NCBI GenBank assembly: GCA_900302705.1 | Contig: OUUY01000064.1 | Span: 1 to 64,000, forward strand | Length of the DNA: 64,000 bases | Reading direction: 5' to 3' | DNA from: Candidatus Sulfobium mesophilum | GTDB lineage: Bacteria; Nitrospirota; Thermodesulfovibrionia; Thermodesulfovibrionales; UBA6898 | Part shown: positions 42,329-50,703 of the stretch, piece by piece | Layout of the letters: each line of letters begins with the position of its first letter | How positions within the stretch are numbered: position 1 is the stretch's first letter | The notes under the pieces: model-generated | Databases searched by the model: none | Seen by the model: the letters and a program-made list of their open reading frames with translations, nothing else | Told to the model about the DNA's origin: nothing | Made by a program: the position numbers and the translations under genes

Positions 42329-44206
42329 GTGATAGTCCGGATGTCAAAGATCGAAATCGTCGGCCCTAAGGCCCTTCTGCAGGATACTCTCACCCTTGTC
42401 AGGGAGCTTGGGATATTTCAGATCGAGCCTGAAGCTGTAGGCTTCATAGAGGAGGAGTTCGAAGAGAGAATACGGACCTTTCACCATGACGAAAAGACGG
42501 CCGTGGAACGGCTTTTTCTTCAGGGGGTGCTCCTTAAGATAGACGAATTTATCGCCCTTCTCCCCAAGAGTGAGGTAAGGAATAGTTATCTCGAACCGCG
42601 TTCTGTGATAGATGCTGTTGCTAAGACAATAGACCGGCATGTTGCACATGCAAGGCATTTATGCAGCGGGATGGATGCCCTTCAGAAGGAGCAGACCGAT
42701 CTCGGACATTACATGATATTCCTCAACGCTCTCTCATCGCTTGTCGGCAGCACTGTGGAGACGCCTGACCTCGATTTTATCGGCCTGACAATCCGGGAAT
42801 CCGGGATGACGGACCATCTGAGGGAGGCCATTTCCCGAATCACGGATTGGAAATTCGAGTTTACAACTAATGCCGCGGACGATGGGACGCTTGTCGGCCT
42901 TATAACAGTTGAAAAGGGGCTTTCGGACAAGGTGAAAAAATCGCTCAGCGACGAGCACGTCCCCGAGCTGAGCTTTCCGGCTTCTTTCAGTGGACTCAGT
43001 TTTTCTGAAAAGGTTATTTTTGTGAAAAAGCGGATGAGGGAGATTGAAGATGAGAATCTCAAGCTTCAGGCTGATCAGCAGCGCTTGGCTGCGCAGTGGA
43101 TGCCGATCTACCTCAAAGTGAGAGAATGGATACAGGACCGTTTGCTGATTCTCACGGCAACCGCATCGGCCTTTGAGACGAGGATGTGTTTTTTCATAAA
43201 CGGCTGGATGCCTTCCCATGATATCGAGGGACTTCGCAAGAGCCTGGATGAGGCATTCAGGGGCGAGGTGGTTATAGAAGAAAAAGAGATGAGGGAGAAG
43301 GACCTTGATAGGGTGCCGATAGTCCTGAAGAATCGGCCTTACTTCAAGCCTTTCGAACTCTTCACAAGCCTTCTGCCTTTGCCTGCGTATAACTCTTATG
43401 ACCCAACGCCCTTTATAGGAATTTTTTTCCCGGTATTTTTCGGTATGATACTGGGTGATGCGGGATACGGTCTGGTCCTCGTCATCCTATCCCTTGTGCT
43501 TCGGAAGCGGTACGGAAAGAAACAGGCAGTGGCAGACGGCGCCAGGATACTGTTCATTTCATCCTTGTACGCGGTTTTTTTCGGCCTGCTCTATGGCGAA
43601 TTTTTCGGCGATCTCCCACATAGGCTTTTCGGAATCGAACCCCTCTGCATCGAGCGGCGCACCGCCATTATACCTATGCTTTGCTTCACTGCATCCACGG
43701 GTGTTGTCCATGTTTTTCTGGGCCTGATCCTTGGGACTCTCACAGCGTTAAGAAAAAAGGAGAGGAGGGAGGCGCTTTACAAGCTTGTCAGTATTATCAT
43801 CATTCTTTGCATCATTGCGGTCATTGCGTCGCTCTCCGGGTTTTTCCCTTATGTGCTGGCACGTCCGGTCGTCATCGTGATACTTTTTCTCACTCCTCTT
43901 CTGTTTTTCACCGGTGGACTTCTGGCTCCCCTTGAGCTACTAAAGAGCATCGGCAATATTATCTCCTACGTGAGAATCATGGCGATAGGACTTACCTCCG
44001 TCCTTCTTGCCTTTGTCGCAAATCGGTTGGGTGGGCTGACAGGAGATATCGTGACTGGCGCGGCGGTGGCTGGCTTGCTTCATTTGCTGAATATCATACT
44101 CGGGGTTTTTTCCCCGACGATACATTCGCTCAGACTCCATTATGTGGAGTTTTTCAGTAAATTTGTTGTTCAAGGCGGCAGGAGATTTGAACCTTTAAGA
44201 AAATAG
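42329..44206 (+). CDS. atpI: V/A-type ATP synthase subunit I (membrane a-subunit)
   Basis: A 625-aa subunit. The N-terminal ~330 residues are cytosolic and partly coiled coil, linking the peripheral stalk. The C-terminal part has about seven to eight membrane helices forming the ion half-channels. The essential arginine is in NIISYVRIMAIGLTSVLLAF. FGMILGDAGYGLVLVILSL and FGLLYGEFFGDLP are family motifs. The start is GTG 42329 or ATG 42341. It interacts with the K ring to drive ion movement. The length is typical of prokaryotic subunit I. Confidence 0.93.
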   Translation: MIVRMSKIEIVGPKALLQDTLTLVRELGIFQIEPEAVGFIEEEFEERIRTFHHDEKTAVERLFLQGVLLKIDEFIALLPKSEVRNSYLEPRSVIDAVAKTIDRHVAHARHLCSGMDALQKEQTDLGHYMIFLNALSSLVGSTVETPDLDFIGLTIRESGMTDHLREAISRITDWKFEFTTNAADDGTLVGLITVEKGLSDKVKKSLSDEHVPELSFPASFSGLSFSEKVIFVKKRMREIEDENLKLQADQQRLAAQWMPIYLKVREWIQDRLLILTATASAFETRMCFFINGWMPSHDIEGLRKSLDEAFRGEVVIEEKEMREKDLDRVPIVLKNRPYFKPFELFTSLLPLPAYNSYDPTPFIGIFFPVFFGMILGDAGYGLVLVILSLVLRKRYGKKQAVADGARILFISSLYAVFFGLLYGEFFGDLPHRLFGIEPLCIERRTAIIPMLCFTASTGVVHVFLGLILGTLTALRKKERREALYKLVSIIIILCIIAVIASLSGFFPYVLARPVVIVILFLTPLLFFTGGLLAPLELLKSIGNIISYVRIMAIGLTSVLLAFVANRLGGLTGDIVTGAAVAGLLHLLNIILGVFSPTIHSLRLHYVEFFSKFVVQGGRRFEPLRK

Positions 44207-44225
44207 AAAGGCTAAGGAGGGAGAG

Positions 44226-44444
44226 ATGGAAAAGGTATTAATTGCATTTGCGGCAGCGCTGGCGATAGGTATCACGGCTGTTGCCACAGCATGGGCGCAG
44301 TCCAGAATAGGTGCAGCTGGCTCCGGAACGCTCGCTGAAAAGCCCGAGCTGGGCGGGACGATTGTTATTCTTCTGGCCATACCTGAAACGATGGTGATCC
44401 TTGGTTTTGTCGTGGCGACGATGATACTTTTCACCGGGAAGTGA
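44226..44444 (+). CDS. atpK: V/A-type ATP synthase subunit K (proteolipid)
   Basis: A 72-aa two-helix proteolipid, one hairpin per subunit. Helix 1 covers ~5-30 and helix 2 ~45-70. The ion-carrying carboxylate is E54 in AIPETMVILGF. Q25 in helix 1 lies 16 residues before the Glu of the loop motif AEKPE, the same offset as the Na+-ligand glutamines of Ilyobacter tartaricus c and Enterococcus hirae NtpK, and T55 follows E54; see findings. AGGAGGGAG precedes the ATG. The small size means a rotor of many identical subunits. Confidence 0.93.
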   Translation: MEKVLIAFAAALAIGITAVATAWAQSRIGAAGSGTLAEKPELGGTIVILLAIPETMVILGFVVATMILFTGK

Positions 44445-44445
44445 T

Positions 44446-45027
44446 ATGGGCTGCGACGAGCTGATAGGATCACTGCGGAAAGAAGCTGAAGCGAAAGTTC
44501 GTGAGATCTGGAGCAAGGCGGAGGAAGAGGCCGGCATGATCAGAGCGGATCTCTCACAGAGGCGTGAAGCTATGCGGCAGGAAAACTCTTATGGACAGTC
44601 TTCAGAAGAAGTTAGGAAAATACAGCTTGATGCCGAGACCAGGGCAAGGATAATAAAACTTGAATCGGCGGACAGGCTCTCGATGAGGCTCTATTCCCTT
44701 GCTACATCCTGTCTCGTTTTTCTGAGAGAGGAAAACTACGGAGAAATTTTCGGCAGGCTTGTCCATGAACTCCCTTCTTGTCAATGGCTGGGCGTAAGGG
44801 TGAATCCGCATGACTCGGATCTTGCGAAAAAATATTTCCCCGAAGCCAAGATCACGGCCGACAAAGACATCGCGGGGGGACTGGCTGCAGATGATGGGGA
44901 GGGCAAGGCAAAAGTCGTCAACACTTTTGAAAAAAGGCTTGAAAAGTTATGGCCTCAAATACTCCCGCATCTGCTTGGAGACATAAGCAGGGAGATCATG
45001 GATAATGGAACTCCTGACCAGAGTTGA
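44446..45027 (+). CDS. atpE: V/A-type ATP synthase subunit E
   Basis: A 193-aa peripheral stalk subunit. The N-terminal half is a long charged helix (LRKEAEAKVREIWSKAEEEA), which pairs with subunit H/G. The C-terminal alpha/beta domain (LGVRVNPHDSDLAKKYFPEA; GGLAADDGEGKAKVVNTFEK) contacts the catalytic head; GG(L/I) followed by NTFE is the family signature. Sequence identity among E subunits is always low, but size, architecture and position between K and C agree. Its end overlaps the subunit C start by 23 bases. Confidence 0.88.
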   Translation: MGCDELIGSLRKEAEAKVREIWSKAEEEAGMIRADLSQRREAMRQENSYGQSSEEVRKIQLDAETRARIIKLESADRLSMRLYSLATSCLVFLREENYGEIFGRLVHELPSCQWLGVRVNPHDSDLAKKYFPEAKITADKDIAGGLAADDGEGKAKVVNTFEKRLEKLWPQILPHLLGDISREIMDNGTPDQS

Positions 45028-45958
45028 AGACAGGGGATTCCCGCTGGACTACCTGCTTTCAAGGATAAGGGGAAAGCGGGCCTGTCTTGTATCCGACTGG
45101 AACAATATGATGTTCAGCGGCAACGCACTGGAATATTTGGCCTCGTCATCTTACAGGGGTTTTGTAAAGGCAACTTCACCTGAAGGTCTGCGGAGAGACC
45201 TGATGAAGGAATACCGCTGGATCTACCTGAGATTAAACAGAGCGCTCCTGGGAGTATTGAGTCCATTCTTTCTTTACTGTGAACTGCGCACAATTTATAT
45301 CTGCCTGCGGCATATTAAAGACGGGGCAATGTCAAAGACCGGGCAGGTCCTTTTCGACAGCCTGCTCTCAGACGAGATGAAGGATATTTTCGGGAAGGGG
45401 AGTGACATCTCATCAACTGTAAGGGAGATCGAAAAAGTCTTTTCGGGCTTGTCAAAGACGTTCGAGAGAGTCGGCGAGGTTTTCGACCATGAAGGACTGC
45501 GCGGCTTTGAGCGGGAATTGACCGTAAGGTATTTGGTGATGGCCGCGGGAGACAGACTTCATCCGCTTATGAAAGATTTTTTTGTCCACATAATAGACGC
45601 AAGGAATATTATCTCTCTTTATAAATTTATGAGGCTTCGCCCAGGGAGCGTTCCGGCATTCATACCCTTGGGCAGTGTCAGTGGCTCAGTCTTTACGGAA
45701 ATCATTGAACAGAACGATGATATGAGACTCTATAGGCTTGCAGGGCTGAGAGGCGAGGGCCCCTCACATTTAACTATCGAGGGAACACTTTACAGGAATA
45801 TGACGATTTTTCTGAAAAAAGCCGGGAGAGACCCCCTTGGAGTTGGGCAGATCCTGGATTATCTTTGGAGATGCTCGATTGAAGCGATGAACCTGAGAGT
45901 TCTCTCGTACGGAGCGGACATCCCTAAGGAAAAGGTCAGCATGGAGCTGGTCAATTGA
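45005..45958 (+). CDS. atpC: V/A-type ATP synthase subunit C (rotor socket, d-type)
   Basis: A 317-aa all-helical subunit of the AhaC/NtpC family that sits on the K ring and receives the central stalk. Features are a three-lobed repeat of helical segments with LLSRIRGKRACL, IDARNIISLYKFMRL and LRVLSYGADIPKEKV near the C-terminus. Its ATG at 45005 lies within the end of subunit E, and its stop overlaps the TTG start of subunit F, so translation is coupled. The length is normal. Confidence 0.9.
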   Translation: MELLTRVEDRGFPLDYLLSRIRGKRACLVSDWNNMMFSGNALEYLASSSYRGFVKATSPEGLRRDLMKEYRWIYLRLNRALLGVLSPFFLYCELRTIYICLRHIKDGAMSKTGQVLFDSLLSDEMKDIFGKGSDISSTVREIEKVFSGLSKTFERVGEVFDHEGLRGFERELTVRYLVMAAGDRLHPLMKDFFVHIIDARNIISLYKFMRLRPGSVPAFIPLGSVSGSVFTEIIEQNDDMRLYRLAGLRGEGPSHLTIEGTLYRNMTIFLKKAGRDPLGVGQILDYLWRCSIEAMNLRVLSYGADIPKEKVSMELVN

Positions 45959-46275
45959 AAAAGATTTCTTTTCTCACACCCGGGGATGCGGAATTCGGCT
46001 TCGGCCTTGCAGGAATGTCCCAATTTGTCTGTGAAAAGGATCAGGTAGAAGACCGGATGAAAAAAATAATGTCAGAGGCGGATATGGGACTCATCATAAT
46101 CGACGAGAGGATGATGAATGGAATAGACGAAGGGAAGATGAGGGAAACAGAGCAGCGGTGGGGCGGGATCTTTCTCGTACTGCCCTCGCCGGTTAAACCG
46201 GCTGCTGAAATAGACGACTACGCAGTGCGGCTCATAAGAAGGGCCATCGGCTACCATGTGAGGCTGAAGTTGTGA
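45955..46275 (+). CDS. atpF: V/A-type ATP synthase subunit F
   Basis: A 106-aa central-stalk subunit with the flavodoxin-like N-terminal fold (FLTPGDAEFGFGLAGM) and the core GLIIIDERMMNGID. In A/V-ATPases, F binds subunit D and modulates ATP hydrolysis. The start is a TTG overlapping the subunit C stop. The end overlaps subunit A by four bases. Confidence 0.88.
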   Translation: MKKISFLTPGDAEFGFGLAGMSQFVCEKDQVEDRMKKIMSEADMGLIIIDERMMNGIDEGKMRETEQRWGGIFLVLPSPVKPAAEIDDYAVRLIRRAIGYHVRLKL

Positions 46276-47900
46276 CAGGCAGGATCCTTGGGATATCAGG
46301 GCCTACGGTGAGCAGTGAACCTTGCGGTCTCACACTCTATGAGCGCGTCTACGTGGGTAACGCCATGCTTACCGGCGAGGTGGTGAGGCTGGAGCAAAAC
46401 AGATCAATTATCCAGGTCTACGAAGATACCCGGGGACTGGCTGTTGGCGAGCCGGTGAAGGGGGTCGGACTTCCTCTTACGGTAAGACTCGGACCCGGTC
46501 TTCTGTCAGGAATGTTCGATGGTCTTCAGCGGCCCCTGGTGAGGCTGAGACAGGAGATGGGACCATTCATTACAAGGGGCAGTGAACTCCAGGGACTGGA
46601 CTATCAAAAGAAATGGGACTTTGCTCCGACAATTAATGTAGGAGAAAAAATCACACACGGAAAGACTCTTGGTTTTGTCAAAGAAGGCGCTCTGAAACAC
46701 TACATTACCTGCGGACCAGACATCAGAGGCCAGCTCAAAAAAATCATGGGAGCGGAATTCAGGCTTGATGAGCCCATTGGGGAATACGACAGCGGAAGAA
46801 TGATATATGGGTGGCAGGAATGGCCTGTCAGGAGTCCGAGGCCTTACCTCAAAAAGATTCCTCCTGCGGGACCTCTTGTTACAGGGCAGAGGAGTATAGA
46901 TTTTCTTTTCCCGATAGCTAAGGGAGGCACCGCAATATTTCCGGGCGGTTTTGGCACAGGCAAAACCATTCTTGAGCAGGCTATCGCCAAGTTTGCTGAT
47001 ATCGATGTGGTTGTATATGTGGGGTGCGGAGAGCGCGGCAACGAGATGGCAGAAATGATCGAGGAATTCGAAGACCTGAAGGATCCGTGGACGGGAAAGC
47101 AGCTTATGGAGAGGACCATACTCGTGGTAAATACCTCCAATATGCCGGTTGCAGCACGCGAGGCGTCCATCTATACCGCAGTCACCATGGCGGAATATTA
47201 CCGGGACATGGGATACAACGTGCTCTTCCTTGCTGACAGCCTTTCCAGATGGGCAGAGGCATTAAGAGAGATATCCTCATCGCTTCAGGAGATGCCTGGA
47301 GAAGAGGGGTATCCGACATATCTCGCGTCAAGGCTGTCGTGCTTTTTCGAGAGAGCTGGCATGGTGGAGACCCTGGGAGGCAGGGTCGGCTCGGTTACAA
47401 TGATATTATCAGTATCACCGCCGGGCGGTGACTTTACCGAGCCGGTTACGCAGGCGTGTTTAAGAGCAGCAGGAGTATTTCTGATGCTTGATAAGGGACT
47501 TGCCCATAGAAGGCATTTCCCGGCTATTAACTGGTTCCAAAGTTATTCGCTTTATTCAGAGGAGTTGGGAGGACATTTCACAAAGAATGTTTCACCTGAA
47601 TGGCAGACTCTTCAGAGTCGTTGCAGGGAGGTACTTCAGAAAGAGGAGGTGCTCAGGGAGGTGTTTGAGATTGTTGGCGCTGAAGGACTTCAGGACGCCG
47701 ACAGGCTCCTGATGCTTGTTGCTGAGAAAATAAGAACTGAATTTCTTTCACAAAACGCATATGGTGATGATGCCTTCTCTCCCCCCGAAAAAACGGTCAC
47801 GCTCCTGCGGGGAATATTTGAATTTTACGACCGTGCGGGTGAAGAGATAAAGCAGGGGATAACACTTGAAGATGTATTGAAGTCCGGAGCCAGGCCATGA
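46272..47900 (+). CDS. atpA: V/A-type ATP synthase catalytic subunit A
   Basis: A 542-aa catalytic subunit. The N-terminal beta barrel (~1-70), a bulge/non-homologous region (~110-190), the nucleotide-binding domain with Walker A GGFGTGKT (~224-231), the catalytic glutamate in GCGERGNEMAE and LFLADSLSRWAEALRE, and a C-terminal helical domain are all visible. The P-loop reads GGFGTGKT, a small departure from the more usual GPFGSGKT. The protein is somewhat shorter than the ~580-590 aa common for A subunits. It is operonic with B, overlapping by four bases. Confidence 0.96.
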   Translation: MTGRILGISGPTVSSEPCGLTLYERVYVGNAMLTGEVVRLEQNRSIIQVYEDTRGLAVGEPVKGVGLPLTVRLGPGLLSGMFDGLQRPLVRLRQEMGPFITRGSELQGLDYQKKWDFAPTINVGEKITHGKTLGFVKEGALKHYITCGPDIRGQLKKIMGAEFRLDEPIGEYDSGRMIYGWQEWPVRSPRPYLKKIPPAGPLVTGQRSIDFLFPIAKGGTAIFPGGFGTGKTILEQAIAKFADIDVVVYVGCGERGNEMAEMIEEFEDLKDPWTGKQLMERTILVVNTSNMPVAAREASIYTAVTMAEYYRDMGYNVLFLADSLSRWAEALREISSSLQEMPGEEGYPTYLASRLSCFFERAGMVETLGGRVGSVTMILSVSPPGGDFTEPVTQACLRAAGVFLMLDKGLAHRRHFPAINWFQSYSLYSEELGGHFTKNVSPEWQTLQSRCREVLQKEEVLREVFEIVGAEGLQDADRLLMLVAEKIRTEFLSQNAYGDDAFSPPEKTVTLLRGIFEFYDRAGEEIKQGITLEDVLKSGARP

Positions 47901-49225
47901 GACTCTCTGAGCATACATTCCGGAGTATCTCTTCCGTAGCAGGCCCTCTTCTTTTTGTGCAGGGGGTTTTCGACTCCAGGATAGGGGAAGTGGTTCGTGT
48001 AGTCTCGCCTGAAGGTGCGCAGATGGACGGTGAGGTTCTGGAGATTGATGGGGATAACGTATTGATCGAGGTCTTCGGGGAGACGAGGGGGCTTGACATC
48101 GGCAAGACATCCGTTACATTCACGGACTCCGTCAGAAAGGTCCCTCTCTCAGAGGATATCATCGGCCGGATATTCGGAGGGTCTTTCAATCCGGTTGATG
48201 AAATGCCGATGTTTATCCCGGAGAAATGGGCATCCATCACGGGCGCGCCCATAAACCCATCGGCGCGTGCCAGGCCCGAGGAATTCATCGAAACCGGTTT
48301 TTCGGTGATTGACGGCCTGAATACCCTAGTGAAAGGGCAGAAACTCCCAGTTTTTTCATGCGCCGGCCTGCCGTCGAAGGAATTTGTAGCCCAGGTGCTG
48401 AAGAATTCCAGGCTCACGGCAAAGGGAGAATCATTCATGGTTGTCTTTGCCGCCCTCGGTCTGACTTTTCATGAATACTCGTATTACATGAAGGTGCTTG
48501 AGGATATGAAAACCGGCTTTGTCGCGTTCATTAACAGCGCAGATGAGCCGGTTATGGAGAGGCTTCTTGCGCCGCGTTTTGCATTGACGGTAGCTGAATA
48601 CCTCGCATTTGAAAGAGGCATGGATGTGCTTGTGATCATCACCGACATGACTAACTACTGCGACGCCCTGAGAGAGATATCGACGGCCCGGGAAGAACTG
48701 CCGGGCAGAAGGGGATACCCCGGCTACATGTATTCCGACCTCGCATCACTCTATGAAAGGGCAGGGCGGGTGAGAGGGTCGAAAGGCTCAGTGACGATGC
48801 TGCCGGTGCTGACAATGCCCGAAGACGATATAACACATCCGATTGCCGATCTCACGGGATATATCACTGAAGGCCAAATTGTTCTAAGCCGGGAGCTCCA
48901 CCGTATGGGCATTTTCCCGCCTGTCGATGTGCTTCCCAGCCTGTCGAGGCTCATGCAGAAAGGAATCGGCAAGGGCCGCACAAGGGAGGACCACAGGAAG
49001 ATATCTAACAACCTCTATAAATATTATGCCAGGGGGAGGGACGTTAGAAGGCTTGAGGCAATTGTGGGAAGAGAAGGCATGACGGAGCAGGACAGAAGGA
49101 TGCTTGATTTCGCCGAATCATTCGAAAAAGAGTTCGTAAACCAGGGCGCTGGCAGGAGGACGATAGCTGAGACCCTCGACACAGGCATCGACATCATGAG
49201 GCGATTTTCACTGGAGATATCATGA
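47897..49225 (+). CDS. atpB: V/A-type ATP synthase regulatory subunit B
   Basis: A 442-aa non-catalytic nucleotide-binding subunit that alternates with A in the head. The P-loop position is degenerate (FSCAGLPSKEFVAQVLK) as expected. ETGFSVIDGLNTLVKGQKLP, FINSADEPVMERLLAPR and GSVTMLPVLTMPEDDITHPI are family motifs. The length is standard. It overlaps subunit D by four bases. Confidence 0.96.
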   Translation: MRLSEHTFRSISSVAGPLLFVQGVFDSRIGEVVRVVSPEGAQMDGEVLEIDGDNVLIEVFGETRGLDIGKTSVTFTDSVRKVPLSEDIIGRIFGGSFNPVDEMPMFIPEKWASITGAPINPSARARPEEFIETGFSVIDGLNTLVKGQKLPVFSCAGLPSKEFVAQVLKNSRLTAKGESFMVVFAALGLTFHEYSYYMKVLEDMKTGFVAFINSADEPVMERLLAPRFALTVAEYLAFERGMDVLVIITDMTNYCDALREISTAREELPGRRGYPGYMYSDLASLYERAGRVRGSKGSVTMLPVLTMPEDDITHPIADLTGYITEGQIVLSRELHRMGIFPPVDVLPSLSRLMQKGIGKGRTREDHRKISNNLYKYYARGRDVRRLEAIVGREGMTEQDRRMLDFAESFEKEFVNQGAGRRTIAETLDTGIDIMRRFSLEIS

Positions 49226-49872
49226 TTCATCCTACCAGAACAAACCTGCTTATGTTAAGGGAAAAAGCGGTATCGGTCGCCAACAGCATACGCATACTGA
49301 AGGCAAGGAAGCAGGCACTGACGCGGGAGTTTCTTGAGACAACTCGGCCCTTTCTCAGATCGAGAGAGGAGATCAGGGCACGGTATGGAAAAGCACTTAC
49401 CGGACTCGCAGTGAGTCTGGGGCACGAAGGTAAAGAATGTATAGAATCCATAATCGCGGCAGCATCAAGGGATTTCAGGATAGATATCGCTGAAAAAAGT
49501 ATATGGGGACTGAGGTACAAAGAAGTGGCCGCGCACGTTACCCCTGTGCGTGATCCCGCCGAGAGAGGATACGACTATTTTTCCACTACGCCCCATCTTG
49601 AGGAATGCATAAGAGAGTTCGAAAAGATCCTGGAGGCGCTTATCGGGATGGCTGCCTTCGAAGGGAAGTTAAAAAGACTTGGCGATGAGATTCTGAAAAC
49701 GAGCAGGAGGGTCAGGGTCCTGGAAGAAAGAGTGCTGCCGGGGCTGAATTACCAGCTGAGGGCGATAGCTCAGCACATAGGAGAACGGGAGAGAGAATCA
49801 TACTGCAGGTTAAAACGTTTCAGGGACAAAAAATCCCGGGAGAATAAGACTGCATTGAAAACGATGCGGTGA
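49222..49872 (+). CDS. atpD: V/A-type ATP synthase subunit D
   Basis: A 216-aa central shaft subunit, a long antiparallel coiled coil. The N-terminus (HPTRTNLLMLREKAVSVANS) and C-terminus (RRVRVLEERVLPGLNYQLRA) match the AhaD/NtpD signature, where RRVNALE--IP is typical. It is the last gene of the nine-gene operon; no rho-independent terminator is evident in the 60 bases after it. Confidence 0.94.
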   Translation: MIHPTRTNLLMLREKAVSVANSIRILKARKQALTREFLETTRPFLRSREEIRARYGKALTGLAVSLGHEGKECIESIIAAASRDFRIDIAEKSIWGLRYKEVAAHVTPVRDPAERGYDYFSTTPHLEECIREFEKILEALIGMAAFEGKLKRLGDEILKTSRRVRVLEERVLPGLNYQLRAIAQHIGERERESYCRLKRFRDKKSRENKTALKTMR

Positions 49873-49935
49873 ATAAAACAATATTTTATGAGAATGTGAT
49901 AAAGTGCTCTGGTTGACAGCGGGAGGAAGATAGCT

Positions 49936-50439
49936 ATGGGCAAACGTGAAGGGTTGTATCTGGTGAAGACATATACATGGTATGTTGAGAGGCTGGTATG
50001 GCTTGTGGCTGGCACTGATGTACTGGCCAGTTCCATCCTGAGCGCCGTTCATCATCCCAATTGGACTTTTTCAATACTTTTTGTTGGCCTCTGCTCTGTT
50101 ATGGTCGCATTGACCGGTTTCTGTGTAGTCGGCAATATCCTCTGTCTATTTGGCTTCAGGCCCATGATACCTGTGAAAGTCGAATCTGCTAAAAAATGGC
50201 GCAGGTCTTTATATTTTATGCAGACCGACCGGTGGTTTCTCGAAAGATATATCTATATGTTCGTGGGAGTGAACCTTTCTCTAAGCTCTATGCTTGCCAG
50301 GTTCTACAGCCCCAACTGGCTCTTCTTTACAGGGTTTGTCGGGACGGCAACGATTACGTTTGCCTTCACCGGTTTTTGCATCATGGCAAACCTTCTTTAC
50401 CGACTAGGCGCTGAACCGAGACTTTGCAGATACATTTAG
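49936..50439 (+). CDS. Tandemly duplicated DUF2892-like membrane protein
   Basis: A 167-aa membrane protein made of two similar halves (~12-80 and ~94-160). Each has an ERxxxx...V(A/V)G segment, a SS(I/M)L motif, PNW, then a second helix ending in TGFC(V/I)(V/M)(G/A)N(I/L)L. The TGFC element resembles DUF2892 inner-membrane domains, which usually have one such unit of two helices. Function is unknown. It stands alone after the V-ATPase operon, with GGGAGGAAG before the ATG. Confidence 0.75.
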   Translation: MGKREGLYLVKTYTWYVERLVWLVAGTDVLASSILSAVHHPNWTFSILFVGLCSVMVALTGFCVVGNILCLFGFRPMIPVKVESAKKWRRSLYFMQTDRWFLERYIYMFVGVNLSLSSMLARFYSPNWLFFTGFVGTATITFAFTGFCIMANLLYRLGAEPRLCRYI

Positions 50440-50520
50440 ACGGTTTTTAAGGTTATGAACTTGTCGAAACGGAAGATTCGATGGTTGATTAGTTAATGCC
50501 TGCCGTGATAAATTCAGATA

Positions 50521-50703
50521 ATGAGTAATAAGGAGATATGGTTCTTCCTCTTTTTTTTCGGGGTGCTTCTTTTTAACTGGCCTTTCCTTGAAGTCTTTGC
50601 TCTTTCGCTGCCTTACTACCTGTTTATTATCTGGGGTGTCTTTATTATCGTTGTCATCGTGGTAATAAAAAAAATGAATAAGCAGAGTAGCTGGCGTGTT
50701 TAA
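50521..50703 (+). CDS. Small hydrophobic protein upstream of SLC5-type kinase
   Basis: A 60-aa protein of two membrane segments (~6-25 and ~30-50) with a basic tail (IKKMNKQSS). It overlaps the GTG start of the transporter-kinase by eight bases, so the two are co-translated. Small two-helix proteins of this sort commonly precede SLC5-histidine kinases of the CbrA/CrbS group. No function is assigned. The Shine-Dalgarno is weak. Confidence 0.65.
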   Translation: MSNKEIWFFLFFFGVLLFNWPFLEVFALSLPYYLFIIWGVFIIVVIVVIKKMNKQSSWRV

